DNA of 57,484 nucleotides from CAKUFA01 sp963646285 (GTDB taxonomy: Bacteria > Bacillota > Clostridia > Christensenellales > Aristaeellaceae): NCBI GenBank assembly GCA_963646285.1, contig CAVIWF010000012.1:1-57484 (forward strand). The letters run 5' to 3'. Below are positions 9,731 to 18,046 of this stretch, piece by piece. A program made the translations under genes and the position numbers. Numbering within the stretch: the first letter of the stretch is position 1; every line of letters starts with the position of its first letter. Under the pieces are notes generated by a model, which had not been told where the DNA came from, searched no databases, and saw nothing but the letters and a program-made list of their open reading frames with translations.

Positions 9731-10435
9731 ATGGCCAAGCAGCAGCTTCCTGAAATGCCCCGGTGGGACGGTAAACTGTCCCATCCCTTTTACAGCCATG
9801 TGGTCAAGCGGATCATTGACTTTCTGCTGGCACTGATTTTGTTGATTCCCGGGTGCATCATCATGCTGCCCCTGGCCATTTGGGTTAAGCTGGATTCTCC
9901 CGGCCCTGTGTTTTACAAGGCGGTTCGGGGCGGATACCATAATCAGCCCTTCTACATCCTCAAGTTCCGCTCCATGGTGGTGGATGCGGATAAGACCGGC
10001 GGCTGCACGGCACTGAATGACAGCCGGGTTACCCGGGCAGGCCGGATCATGCGCCGGCTGAAGCTGGACGAGCTTCCCCAGCTGTTCAACATCATCAAGG
10101 GGGATATGTCCTTTGTAGGCCCCCGGCCGGAGCTGCTGCTGTATACAACCCAGTACACCAAGGAGCAGGAATGCATCCTGTGGGTGCGCCCCGGCATTAC
10201 GGATCGTTCCAGCATTGTGTATATTGCTCAGGATGAGCTGGTAGGGGAGACAGACCCTGTTGCAAACTTCGAAAAATACATTCTGCCGGAGAAGAACCGC
10301 CTTCGGGTGGAGTACGCCATGCATCAGTCCTTTGGGCTGGATGTAGGCCTGTTCTTTGAAACCATCGGCGGCGTATTCGGCAAGGCAAAGAAAATGGCGG
10401 ATGAAAAGGCCGGAAAGGAAAACCAACATGGCTGA
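9731..10435 (+). CDS. Undecaprenyl-phosphate sugar phosphotransferase (WcaJ/RfbP type)
   Basis: Family PF02397: moves a sugar-1-phosphate from a nucleotide sugar to undecaprenyl phosphate at the inner face of the membrane, starting a lipid-linked glycan. 234 residues, one N-terminal membrane helix (about 28-53, IIDFLLALILLIPGCIIMLP), then the catalytic part with SPGPVFYKAVRGG, ILKFRSM, LDELPQLFNIIKGDMSFVGPRPE and RPGITDRS, all standard for this family. It lacks the extra N-terminal membrane domain of full PHPT enzymes, so it is the short PglC-like form. Starts 83 bases after parB; a weak hairpin (9651-9680) and weak promoter-like boxes (9684-9712) lie between. Its last 8 bases overlap the transketolase N subunit, tying the two in translation. 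The sugar moved is unknown. Confidence 0.92.
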   Translation: MAKQQLPEMPRWDGKLSHPFYSHVVKRIIDFLLALILLIPGCIIMLPLAIWVKLDSPGPVFYKAVRGGYHNQPFYILKFRSMVVDADKTGGCTALNDSRVTRAGRIMRRLKLDELPQLFNIIKGDMSFVGPRPELLLYTTQYTKEQECILWVRPGITDRSSIVYIAQDELVGETDPVANFEKYILPEKNRLRVEYAMHQSFGLDVGLFFETIGGVFGKAKKMADEKAGKENQHG

Positions 10436-11306
10436 TATGAGCTATACGGCACTGACCCATGCAGGGTTTCAGGGGGAGCCGGACACATCGGATCCTCGGG
10501 TGCTGGCATGGCTGATTCGCCGGCACGGGCTGGAAATGACCCACCTGAGCCGGGGCAGCCACATCGGTGCCATCTTTTCCCTGGCAGACATTATGGCCAC
10601 CCTGTATACCGGGGTGCTGAACGTTGACCCCCATCAGCCCCAGATGCCGGAGCGGGATCGGCTGATCCTCAGCAAGGGGCATGCAGGGGCGGCGGTGTAT
10701 GCCGCCCTGGCAGAGCGGGGCTTTTTCCCTGTGGAAGAGTTGAAAACCCACTACCAGAACGGTTCCCGCCTGTCCGGCCATGTAAGCCATAAGGGTGTGC
10801 CCGGGGTGGAGCTGTCCACCGGCTCCCTGGGGCACGGACTGGCGGTGGCTGCGGGCATGGCACTGGCAGCCAAGATGGACAAGGCCAATCACCGGGTCTA
10901 TGCCGTGCTGGGGGATGGCGAATGCGATGAAGGTGCCGTGTGGGAAGCGGCTTTGCAGGCGCACCAGTACCAGCTGGATAACCTGATTGCCGTGGTGGAT
11001 CATAACCGGATGCAGTCCCTGGACTTCTGTGAAAACACGCTGGCACTGGAACCCTTCGGCGACAAGTGGACCGCCTTTGGCTGGAACACCATCATCGTGG
11101 ATGGTCATGATCTGGCGGCACTCCGGGATGCCTTTGAAAAAGCCAGGGCGGCTCGGGGCAGCGGCAAACCTACGGTGATCATTGCCGTTACGGTGAAGGG
11201 CAAGGGCGTCAGTTTTATGGAAAATGATATTCTCTGGCATTACCGTACCCCTCAGGGAGAAGAGTACGAAGCCGCACTGAAGGAATTGGAGGCGCAGAGG
11301 CCATGA
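10428..11306 (+). CDS. Transketolase, N-terminal subunit
   Basis: 292 residues, equal to the thiamine-diphosphate (TPP) binding Pyr/PP half of transketolase. It shows GDGECDEGAVWEAA with the following DHNRMQ segment (TPP and metal site) and GHVSHKGVPGVELSTGSLGHGL. With the C-terminal subunit it would move two-carbon ketol units between sugar phosphates. The start at 10428 has GGAAAGGAA before it and overlaps the sugar transferase stop; an earlier in-frame ATG at 10356 lies inside that gene. Its place between a glycan-initiating transferase and LicD suggests a role in making a sugar for a surface polymer, which is inferred from context. It could equally serve the pentose phosphate pathway. Confidence 0.93.
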   Translation: MADMSYTALTHAGFQGEPDTSDPRVLAWLIRRHGLEMTHLSRGSHIGAIFSLADIMATLYTGVLNVDPHQPQMPERDRLILSKGHAGAAVYAALAERGFFPVEELKTHYQNGSRLSGHVSHKGVPGVELSTGSLGHGLAVAAGMALAAKMDKANHRVYAVLGDGECDEGAVWEAALQAHQYQLDNLIAVVDHNRMQSLDFCENTLALEPFGDKWTAFGWNTIIVDGHDLAALRDAFEKARAARGSGKPTVIIAVTVKGKGVSFMENDILWHYRTPQGEEYEAALKELEAQRP

Positions 11307-12226
11307 GAGATGCATTTACCCGAGCACTGATGCGGGAAGCCGCTGCTGACCCCAAGCTGACGCTGGTCACCGGCGATTTGGGCTTTGGGGTATTGAAGCC
11401 TTTCTGGGAAACCTATCCTGACCAGTTTATTAACGCAGGCATTGCGGAACAGGCCATGACCGGCTTGGCGGCAGGTCTTGCCCGGGAAGGGCGGACGGTG
11501 CTGACCTACTCCATCGGCAACTTTCCCACCCTGCGGTGTTTGGAGCAGATTCGCAACGACTGCGCCTATCACGATGCCAATGTGAAGGTGGTGTGCGTAG
11601 GCGGCGGCTTTGTTTACGGCAGCCTGGGCATGAGCCATCACGCAACGGAGGACATGGCGGTGCTCCGTGCCCTGCCCGGGGTTACGGTTTTCACCCCCGG
11701 GGATCCGGCGGAGGTGGAGGCTGTGGTGCCGGTAATGCTCCGCACCCCGGGTACCTGCTATCTGCGCCTTGGCAGGGGGGGAGAGCCTACCCTGCACACC
11801 GAACCGGTGGAAAACTGGCAGCTGCCTCAGGCATTGACCCTTCGTAAGGGTAAGGATGTGGCACTGCTGTCCGCAGGAGGGATTCTGACCCAGACCGTCA
11901 GTGCAGCGGAAAAACTGCAGGCCATGAACGTGTCTGCCGAGGTGGTGTCCTTCCCCTGCTTAAAGCCCATTGATGAAGAGAAAATTCGGGAGCTGGCTGG
12001 CCGTTTCCGGCATATCGTAACGGTGGAGGAGCACACCATTGTGGGTGGCTTCGGCTCTGCCGTGGCGGAAGTGCTGGCGGAAAGCGGCGCAGGCTGCAAG
12101 CTGCACCGCATCGGCATGCCGGACGTGTACTGCTGCACCGTAGGCACTCAGCAGTATCTCCGGGGCGTGTATGAAATGGATGATGAAGCCATCTGCCGGC
12201 GTACCCTGCGCTGGCTGGGGGAATAA
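11303..12226 (+). CDS. Transketolase, C-terminal subunit
   Basis: 307 residues with the transketolase pyrimidine-binding and C-terminal domains. NAGIAEQAMTGLAAGLAREG contains the catalytic glutamate region, and the 'SHHATEDMAVLRALPG' segment is typical. Start ATG overlaps the N-subunit stop (ATGA), so the two halves are separate genes by design, not a frameshift; GGAGG lies before it. The pair as a split enzyme is common in Firmicutes and archaea. Twelve bases after its stop comes licD. See the N subunit for pathway context. Confidence 0.93.
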   Translation: MRDAFTRALMREAAADPKLTLVTGDLGFGVLKPFWETYPDQFINAGIAEQAMTGLAAGLAREGRTVLTYSIGNFPTLRCLEQIRNDCAYHDANVKVVCVGGGFVYGSLGMSHHATEDMAVLRALPGVTVFTPGDPAEVEAVVPVMLRTPGTCYLRLGRGGEPTLHTEPVENWQLPQALTLRKGKDVALLSAGGILTQTVSAAEKLQAMNVSAEVVSFPCLKPIDEEKIRELAGRFRHIVTVEEHTIVGGFGSAVAEVLAESGAGCKLHRIGMPDVYCCTVGTQQYLRGVYEMDDEAICRRTLRWLGE

Positions 12227-12238
12227 GGAGGCCTATCC

Positions 12239-12985
12239 GTGGAAGAAAGCAAACTGACCCTGGAGCAGATTCATGAAGAGCTGCTTTGCCAGCTGCGGGA
12301 TATTGTGAAGATCTGCGACCGGCATCATATCTCGTATAACCTGATGTGCGGCAGTCTTTTGGGGGCTGTGCGGCACCATGGCTTCATTCCCTGGGATGAC
12401 GATGTGGATCTGCTCATGACCCGGGAGGAGTTTACCAAGTTCCGGCAGGTGTATCCCAAGGAATGCGATCAGCGGTTTGAACTGACCTATCTGGATACCT
12501 GGACCCCTCGGGTGATGAACCGTGACCCGGAAAAGGCGGCGGCCTTTACGGATCTGTTTATTCTGGATCATCTGCCCCAGCCGGGCTTCAAGCGCAAGAT
12601 GCATTACCTGCACCTGCACCTTTTGCAGGGCATGATGAAGAAGAATGTGGACTACAGCCGCTTCGGGCTGAAGAACCGGATCCTCCTCCATGCAACCCAC
12701 CTGATGGGTCTGCCCTTCACCTACCAGTGGAAGGCCAGGCGGTACGAGAAGGTTTCCACCAAGGTAACAACCGGCAATGATCTGCACATGTCCAACGGCG
12801 CATTTGAGCTGATGATGCACGTGTGGCACCCTGACCAGTTTGCGGAAAAGATCACGGTGCCCTTTGAAGGTATTCCCTGCCTGATCCCTGCCCGGTATGA
12901 CGAGGTGCTGACCATCCTCTTCGGCGCAGATTATATGACGCCCCCGCCTGTGGAGGAACGGGTGGCCAAGCACCTGGATGTGTAA
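12239..12985 (+). CDS. LicD family phosphotransferase
   Basis: 248 residues. The N-terminal part holds the LicD signature: CDRHHISYNLMCGSLLGAVRHHGFIPWDDDVD in pieces, with GSLLGA and the metal-binding WDDDVDLLM. Family members transfer phosphocholine or other phospho-substituents to teichoic acids and other surface glycans by a nucleotidyltransferase-type fold. Start is GTG at 12239, chosen because TAAGGAGG (12224-12232) lies 6 bases before it and overlaps the transketolase stop. No choline uptake or activation genes (licABC) are nearby, so the group added need not be choline. Confidence 0.9.
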   Translation: MEESKLTLEQIHEELLCQLRDIVKICDRHHISYNLMCGSLLGAVRHHGFIPWDDDVDLLMTREEFTKFRQVYPKECDQRFELTYLDTWTPRVMNRDPEKAAAFTDLFILDHLPQPGFKRKMHYLHLHLLQGMMKKNVDYSRFGLKNRILLHATHLMGLPFTYQWKARRYEKVSTKVTTGNDLHMSNGAFELMMHVWHPDQFAEKITVPFEGIPCLIPARYDEVLTILFGADYMTPPPVEERVAKHLDV

Positions 12986-13008
12986 TGGATAAAACGAGGT
13001 AAAGCTTA

Positions 13009-13818
13009 TTGGACATGATCTTTTGTCCGCTGTATTCCGGTTCCAGCGGCAATGCGCTGTTTGTGCAGTATGGACAAACCCGGTTGCTGATTGATGCAGG
13101 CAAGCCGGGAAAAACCCTGACGGAGGCACTGCGCTCCATCGGGGTGGAACCCCAAACCCTGAGCGGCATTTTAATCACCCATGAGCATTCCGATCATATC
13201 AGCGGCGCAGGAGTGATGGCACGGAAGTACCGCCTGCCCATTTATGCTACCCCCGGCACCTGGCGAGCCATGGAAAAAAAGATTGGCGTGGTGCCTCCTG
13301 AACTGAAGGTGACCTTTAACAAGGGACAGGATTTTTACATGGGGGATATTGGGGTGGTACCCTTTGCCATCCCCCATGATGCGGCGGACCCGGTAGGGTT
13401 CCGCCTCTATGGGGGCGGACTGAGCATTGCCACAGCCACGGATTTGGGACAGTTTACCCGCCGGGTCAGCGATGCCATCGCCGGGAGCAATCTGGTGCTG
13501 CTGGAAAGCAACCATGACCCGGACATGCTCCGTGCCAATCCCCATTACCCCATGGCGCTGAAGCAGCGCATTCTGGGCAATCATGGGCACCTGAGCAACG
13601 ATGCCTGTGCAGATGCCCTGATGCAGCTGCTGAACACCGGCGTGCACAACGTGATTCTGGGGCACCTGAGCGGAGAAAACAACACCCCCCATCTGGCACT
13701 GCAAACCAGTGAAATGCGTGCCGAGCAGGAGGGGGTCAAGCTGGGGGTGGAACTGTGCCTGGATCTGGCCATGCGGGATCAGGTGGGCAGCGTGTACACC
13801 CTTCGGGAGGATCGGTGA
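13009..13818 (+). CDS. walJ: Metallo-beta-lactamase fold hydrolase, WalJ/YycJ-like
   Basis: 269 residues. The metal-binding signature HEHSDH (58-63) and later GNHGHLSN and HLSGENN motifs are those of the YycJ/WalJ group. In Bacillus and streptococci this gene is tied to the WalRK cell-wall two-component system and links cell division with DNA replication; the walRK genes are not here. The start is probably TTG at 13009, 8 bases after GAGGT (12996-13000); ATG 13015 is a less well spaced alternative. Its stop overlaps the start of the next gene (GTGA). Confidence 0.88.
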   Translation: MDMIFCPLYSGSSGNALFVQYGQTRLLIDAGKPGKTLTEALRSIGVEPQTLSGILITHEHSDHISGAGVMARKYRLPIYATPGTWRAMEKKIGVVPPELKVTFNKGQDFYMGDIGVVPFAIPHDAADPVGFRLYGGGLSIATATDLGQFTRRVSDAIAGSNLVLLESNHDPDMLRANPHYPMALKQRILGNHGHLSNDACADALMQLLNTGVHNVILGHLSGENNTPHLALQTSEMRAEQEGVKLGVELCLDLAMRDQVGSVYTLREDR

Positions 13819-14627
13819 GGACGCTGACCAGGGGCGAAAAAGCCCTGCTGACGGTGCTGCTGGTTTTCCTCCTGCGGTACCCCATGGCGTGGATGCTGAA
13901 CTGGCTGATTCCGGGCACCTGGGGCAATGCCGCCGTTTATGTGCGTGTGATTTTGCGGGAGGCGGTCACCTATCTTCTGCCCGGCATAGCAGTGGTCAAG
14001 GGGCGCAAAAAGGCACCCTGCAAGGGGAAATGGTATGCGCCTGCTGTGGTGCTGATTGCCGGCATCATGACCCAGTACGTGCTTTCTGCACTGACAGAGG
14101 CATGGACGGAGAGGACAGGATTTTCCGCTTCCGGCGTCATGCCGCTTCCGGACACGGGTGCTGAATGGCTGCTGGCGGTGCTGGCACTGGTGCTTCTGCC
14201 TGCTGTGGCAGAGGAAGTCTTCTTTCGGGGACTGCTGCAAGGCACCCTTCAGCAGGAGCATGCCACGATGACGGCACTGGTGGTGAGCACCGCCGCCTTT
14301 GCCCTGATGCATGGTTCCCCTGCGGGACTGCCTGCCCACCTGGGCTGCGGCTTCCTGCTGGGCGTCCTCTATGCAGGCACTGAAAACTTGCCCCTGTGCA
14401 TCCTGTTCCATGCTGCCTACAACGGGGCGGCGGTTGCGTGGAGCTATTTCCCTGTGCAGTTCTCCCTGCTGTGGGTCATCCTTTGTACCGCAGCCTTGCT
14501 GCTATTAGCAGGGAATCTGCTGCGCAATGCAAAGCGGGGCGAAGGATTGACCCGGGCAGAATGGGCATTGGCAGGGCTTCTGCTGACCATGGAAGTGCTG
14601 CCTTACTTTTTTTATTTCTCCCCATAA
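13815..14627 (+). CDS. CPBP (Abi) family intramembrane metalloprotease
   Basis: 270 residues, about eight predicted membrane spans. Motif 1 is AEEVFFRGLL (EExxxR) and later motifs include an HGSPAGL segment and CILFHAAYNG, matching CAAX-protease/bacteriocin-processing (PF02517) enzymes with glutamate and histidine residues that bind zinc in the membrane. Start GTG 13815 overlaps the walJ stop by 4 bases with GGGAGG before it; an earlier in-frame ATG lies inside walJ. Substrate unknown; such proteins act in peptide maturation or self-immunity. Confidence 0.88.
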   Translation: MRTLTRGEKALLTVLLVFLLRYPMAWMLNWLIPGTWGNAAVYVRVILREAVTYLLPGIAVVKGRKKAPCKGKWYAPAVVLIAGIMTQYVLSALTEAWTERTGFSASGVMPLPDTGAEWLLAVLALVLLPAVAEEVFFRGLLQGTLQQEHATMTALVVSTAAFALMHGSPAGLPAHLGCGFLLGVLYAGTENLPLCILFHAAYNGAAVAWSYFPVQFSLLWVILCTAALLLLAGNLLRNAKRGEGLTRAEWALAGLLLTMEVLPYFFYFSP

Positions 14628-14640
14628 ACGAGGTGAACGT

Positions 14641-16545
14641 ATGATATTGCTGTCCCTTCAGGGCGTGAAGAAAAGCTTTGGCACCAACGAGGTGCTTCGG
14701 GATGCGTCCCTTGTGCTGCAGGAAGGTCAGCGCATGGGCCTGGTGGGTGTAAACGGCTGTGGCAAGTCCACGCTGATGAAAATCATTGCCGGGCTGGAAA
14801 CGGCGGATGACGGTGCCATCACCATGCAAAAGGGCATCCGGCTGGGTTATTTGGCACAGCAGGGCATGGTGGACGAAAGCAAAACCGTGCTGGAAGAAAT
14901 GGAAAGCGTCTTTGAGCCGGTGATGCGCATGGAGGAAGAAATGCGCTCCCTGGAATGCCAAATGGCAGAAGCGGCTCAGGACGAGGCTCTTCTCCATCGC
15001 CTGGGCAGCCGGTATGACCAGCTGACCAGAACCTTCGAAAAGAGCAACGGCTTCGGCTGGCGCTCCACCGTACAGGGAGTGCTGGCTGGCCTGGGCTTCC
15101 GCAAGGAACAGCAGAGCCAGCCGGCTCGCCTCCTTTCCGGCGGTGAGCGTACCCGGCTTTGCCTGGCACGGATGCTTTTGACGGAGCCGGATCTGCTGCT
15201 GCTGGACGAGCCTACCAACCACCTGGATCTGAAGTCCATTGCCTGGCTGGAAGATTATCTCCGCACTTACCGGGGAGCCGTGCTGCTGGTCAGCCATGAC
15301 CGGTACTTTATGGATCATGTGTGCGACCGTATGTGTGAATTGCTGCTGGGCACTACGGAGTGCTACGACGGCAACTATACGGCCTACATGGAGCAGCGTG
15401 CCCAGCGGTTTGAAATCCGCATGAAGGCCTACGAAATGCAGCAGAAGGAGATTGCCCGTCAGCAGGCCATCATTGCCCGGTATCGCCGCTTTAACCGGGA
15501 AAAGTCCATCCGCGCGGCGGAAAGTCGGGAAAAACGGCTGGAAAAAATGGATCGGCTGGAAAAGCCTCAGGACGAAAGTGCCATCCATTTCCACTTTGAC
15601 TGCCGCAGACGCACTGGCGAAGATGTGCTGATGATCGAGGAGCTGAAGAAGGGCTTCGATCAACGGGTTCTGTTCGACCATGTGAAAATGCACCTGCGTG
15701 CCGGGGATCGGGTTGCCCTCATCGGGGACAATGGGGTAGGCAAGTCCACCCTGTTCAAGTGCCTCATTGGGGAGGAAAAGCCGGACGGCGGCACCATTCG
15801 CCTGGGTGCCGGGGTGGATATTGGCTATTACGATCAGCATCAGGCACACCTGCACGAAAACAAAACCGTGCTGGACGAGGTGTGGGATGACTTCCGCCGC
15901 CTGGATCAGACCGAGGTGCGGGGGGCACTTGGCATGTTCCTGTTTACCGGGGATGATGTGCTGATGCCCATTTCCACCCTTTCCGGCGGCGAAAAGGGAC
16001 GGGTGGCCCTGACCAAGCTGATGCTCCGCAAGGACAATCTACTGCTGCTGGACGAGCCCACCAACCATCTGGACATGGACAGCCGTGAGGTGCTGGAAGA
16101 CGCACTGGAAGGCTTCCCGGGCACCATCCTTGCCATCAGCCACGACCGGTATTTTATCAACCGGTTTGCCAATAAGGTGTGCGTGCTGGAAAACGGGGGC
16201 ATCCGGGAATACCTGGGCAATTACGACGACTATTACGAGAAAATCACCCGCCTGCAGGAGCCGGATGGAGACACACCTCAGATTACCAAAACGGCCATGG
16301 ACAAGGAGAAGCGCCGTTCTCGGGAGGAAGAAAAACGCCTCCGTGAAAAGAAGGCGGCACTGAAGCAGGCAGAAGAGGCCATTGCCAAGGCGGAGGAAGA
16401 AGCTGCGGTTATGGAACATCAGCTGTCCCAGCCGGATACGTATCAGGATGCGGACAAGGCGGCGGCACTGGCCAAGGCCTATCAGCAGAAGAAGGATGAA
16501 ATCGATGAACTCTACCGGCAGTGGGAAGTGCTGGAGAACGAATAA
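14641..16545 (+). CDS. ABC-F family ATPase (Uup-like)
   Basis: 634 residues with two ABC domains and no membrane part, so it acts on ribosomes or DNA-repair/translation complexes and not as a transporter. Walker A motifs GVNGCGKST (about 37) and GDNGVGKST (about 364); signatures LLSGGERTRL and LSGGEKGRV; Walker B LLLLDEPTNHLD twice, and the SHDRYF switch twice. The inter-domain P-site linker is charged, and a C-terminal coiled coil rich in Glu/Lys (about 555-634) matches the Uup/TaeB end. GAGGTG (14630-14635) precedes the ATG. Last gene of the block; a terminator follows. Confidence 0.94.
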   Translation: MILLSLQGVKKSFGTNEVLRDASLVLQEGQRMGLVGVNGCGKSTLMKIIAGLETADDGAITMQKGIRLGYLAQQGMVDESKTVLEEMESVFEPVMRMEEEMRSLECQMAEAAQDEALLHRLGSRYDQLTRTFEKSNGFGWRSTVQGVLAGLGFRKEQQSQPARLLSGGERTRLCLARMLLTEPDLLLLDEPTNHLDLKSIAWLEDYLRTYRGAVLLVSHDRYFMDHVCDRMCELLLGTTECYDGNYTAYMEQRAQRFEIRMKAYEMQQKEIARQQAIIARYRRFNREKSIRAAESREKRLEKMDRLEKPQDESAIHFHFDCRRRTGEDVLMIEELKKGFDQRVLFDHVKMHLRAGDRVALIGDNGVGKSTLFKCLIGEEKPDGGTIRLGAGVDIGYYDQHQAHLHENKTVLDEVWDDFRRLDQTEVRGALGMFLFTGDDVLMPISTLSGGEKGRVALTKLMLRKDNLLLLDEPTNHLDMDSREVLEDALEGFPGTILAISHDRYFINRFANKVCVLENGGIREYLGNYDDYYEKITRLQEPDGDTPQITKTAMDKEKRRSREEEKRLREKKAALKQAEEAIAKAEEEAAVMEHQLSQPDTYQDADKAAALAKAYQQKKDEIDELYRQWEVLENE

Positions 16546-16564
16546 CAGAGCGAATAACAAGAAT

Positions 16565-16618
16565 GGGGCTGCCTCGGATGATCTTTGCAGATCAGGGAGA
16601 CAGCCCCGTTTCCTTTAC
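16565..16618 (+). terminator. Bidirectional terminator between ABC-F and Re-citrate synthase genes
   Basis: GGGGCTGCCTC (16565-16575) pairs with 16597-16607 (one mismatch), followed by GTTTCCTTT. On the minus strand the stem is followed by a T-rich tract as well, so it can serve the convergent gene at 16626. Confidence 0.8.
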
Positions 16619-16625
16619 AGTTTGC

Positions 16626-18020
16626 TTACTTGCTCTTGTGGAACAGCAAATGTTCATATCGTTCCACGTCGCTGTTGCGAACCATGATTTCCAGTTCCTC
16701 ATCACCCATGACGGTGTTCCGGCCTTGGGCATACAGCTCATCCACCTGAGCACGTACGTCCAGCACCAGAGGATCATCCTTGGCCAGCACATTGTCGCCC
16801 TTCAGGCGGAAATAGCTGTTGATCCAGTGGGCAACCCCCGCCAAACCGGAATGGGAGTCCACTGCCACCGTGGCAGGACGGTTCAGCAGGGCGGCGGTAT
16901 CAAAGATGTTATAGATTTCCTCATCCTTCAGCATGCCGTCGGCATGAATGCCTGCCCGGGTTACATTGAAATGCCGACCGACAAAGGGCTGACGGGGGCT
17001 GATTTCGATGCCGATTTCCCGCTCCATGTAGTCTGCAATTTCGGTAACGGCGGTCAGATCCATGCCGTCATCCGTGCCACGGAGGGCCTGATACTCAATG
17101 GCCATGGCTTCCAGAGGGCAGTTGCCTGTGCGTTCGCCAATGCCCAGCAGGGAGCAGTTGACGCTGGAACAGCCGTACATCCAGGCGGCTCCTGCATTGC
17201 TGACCACCTTGTAGAAGTCGTTGTGGCCGTGCCATTCCAGCTGAGCGGAAGGCACTTCGGCATAGTGGCGGAGACCGTAGATAATGCCGGGAACGCTGCG
17301 GGGCAGTGCGGCGCCGTAGTAGGTGACGCCGAAGCCCATGGTATCGCAGGCACGGATCTTAATGGGGATGCCGCTTTCGTGGCTCAAATCCATCAGCGCC
17401 TCGGCAAAGGGCACTACAAAGCCGTAGAAGTCTGCCCGGGTAATGTCCTCAAAGTGGCACCGGGGGCGGATGCCCTGATTCAAGGCTTCCTTCACAATGC
17501 CCAGATACTTGTCCATGGCCTGACGGCGGGTCAGGTGCATCTTGTGGAAGATGTGGTAGTCGCTGCAGGAAACCAGAATGCCCGTCTCTGCAACCCCTGC
17601 ATCCTTCACCAGCTGAAAATCCTTTTCGTTGGCACGGATCCACGTGGTGATTTCCGGGAAAGGCAGCCCCAGCTCCTGACACCGGTGCAGGGCTTCCTTA
17701 TCCTTCTCCGTGTAGAGGAAGAATTCGCTTTGCCGAATGAGCCCCTTGGGACCGCCCAGGCGGTTCATCAGCTTGAACAGGTGGACAATCTGATCCGGGG
17801 TAAAGGGGCTGACGGATTGCTGACCATCCCGGAAGGTGGTGTCCGTCAGCCAGATTTCATCCGGCATATCCTCAGGAACGTGACGCATGTTGAAGGCGAT
17901 TTTCGGGATGTGGGAATAATCATAAATCTCCCGGTACAGGTTCGGCTCCGCAACGTCCTGCAGGTCATACTTGTACTTGGCCTGCATGATCAGATTGGAT
18001 TTCGTATCAAACTCCAACAT
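16626..18020 (-). CDS. Probable Re-citrate synthase (HMGL/isopropylmalate synthase-like)
   Basis: 464 residues of the HMG-CoA lyase-like TIM-barrel family. The metal and substrate motif DTTFRDGQQS is at 60-69, and EWHGHNDF (HGHND from 264) supplies metal-binding histidines. The N-terminal segment (KYKYDLQDVAEPNLYREIY), GGPKGLIRQSEFFLY and GERTGNCPLEA resemble from memory the Clostridium kluyveri Re-citrate synthase type, which condenses oxaloacetate and acetyl-CoA to citrate in strict anaerobes lacking ordinary citrate synthase. Such genes are often labelled 2-isopropylmalate synthase; the leucine feedback domain of LeuA is absent. GGAGG precedes the ATG. It lies 26 bases after an aspartate aminotransferase, which makes oxaloacetate, supporting this role. 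Confidence 0.78.
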   Translation of the reverse strand: MLEFDTKSNLIMQAKYKYDLQDVAEPNLYREIYDYSHIPKIAFNMRHVPEDMPDEIWLTDTTFRDGQQSVSPFTPDQIVHLFKLMNRLGGPKGLIRQSEFFLYTEKDKEALHRCQELGLPFPEITTWIRANEKDFQLVKDAGVAETGILVSCSDYHIFHKMHLTRRQAMDKYLGIVKEALNQGIRPRCHFEDITRADFYGFVVPFAEALMDLSHESGIPIKIRACDTMGFGVTYYGAALPRSVPGIIYGLRHYAEVPSAQLEWHGHNDFYKVVSNAGAAWMYGCSSVNCSLLGIGERTGNCPLEAMAIEYQALRGTDDGMDLTAVTEIADYMEREIGIEISPRQPFVGRHFNVTRAGIHADGMLKDEEIYNIFDTAALLNRPATVAVDSHSGLAGVAHWINSYFRLKGDNVLAKDDPLVLDVRAQVDELYAQGRNTVMGDEELEIMVRNSDVERYEHLLFHKSK

Positions 18021-18046
18021 GGTGCATATCCTCCGTTATTCAATCA

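Noticed and set aside
10428..12226. Transketolase broken by a frameshift
   Set aside because: The two halves have their own ribosome sites and an ATGA overlap at the normal domain border, as in known split transketolases.
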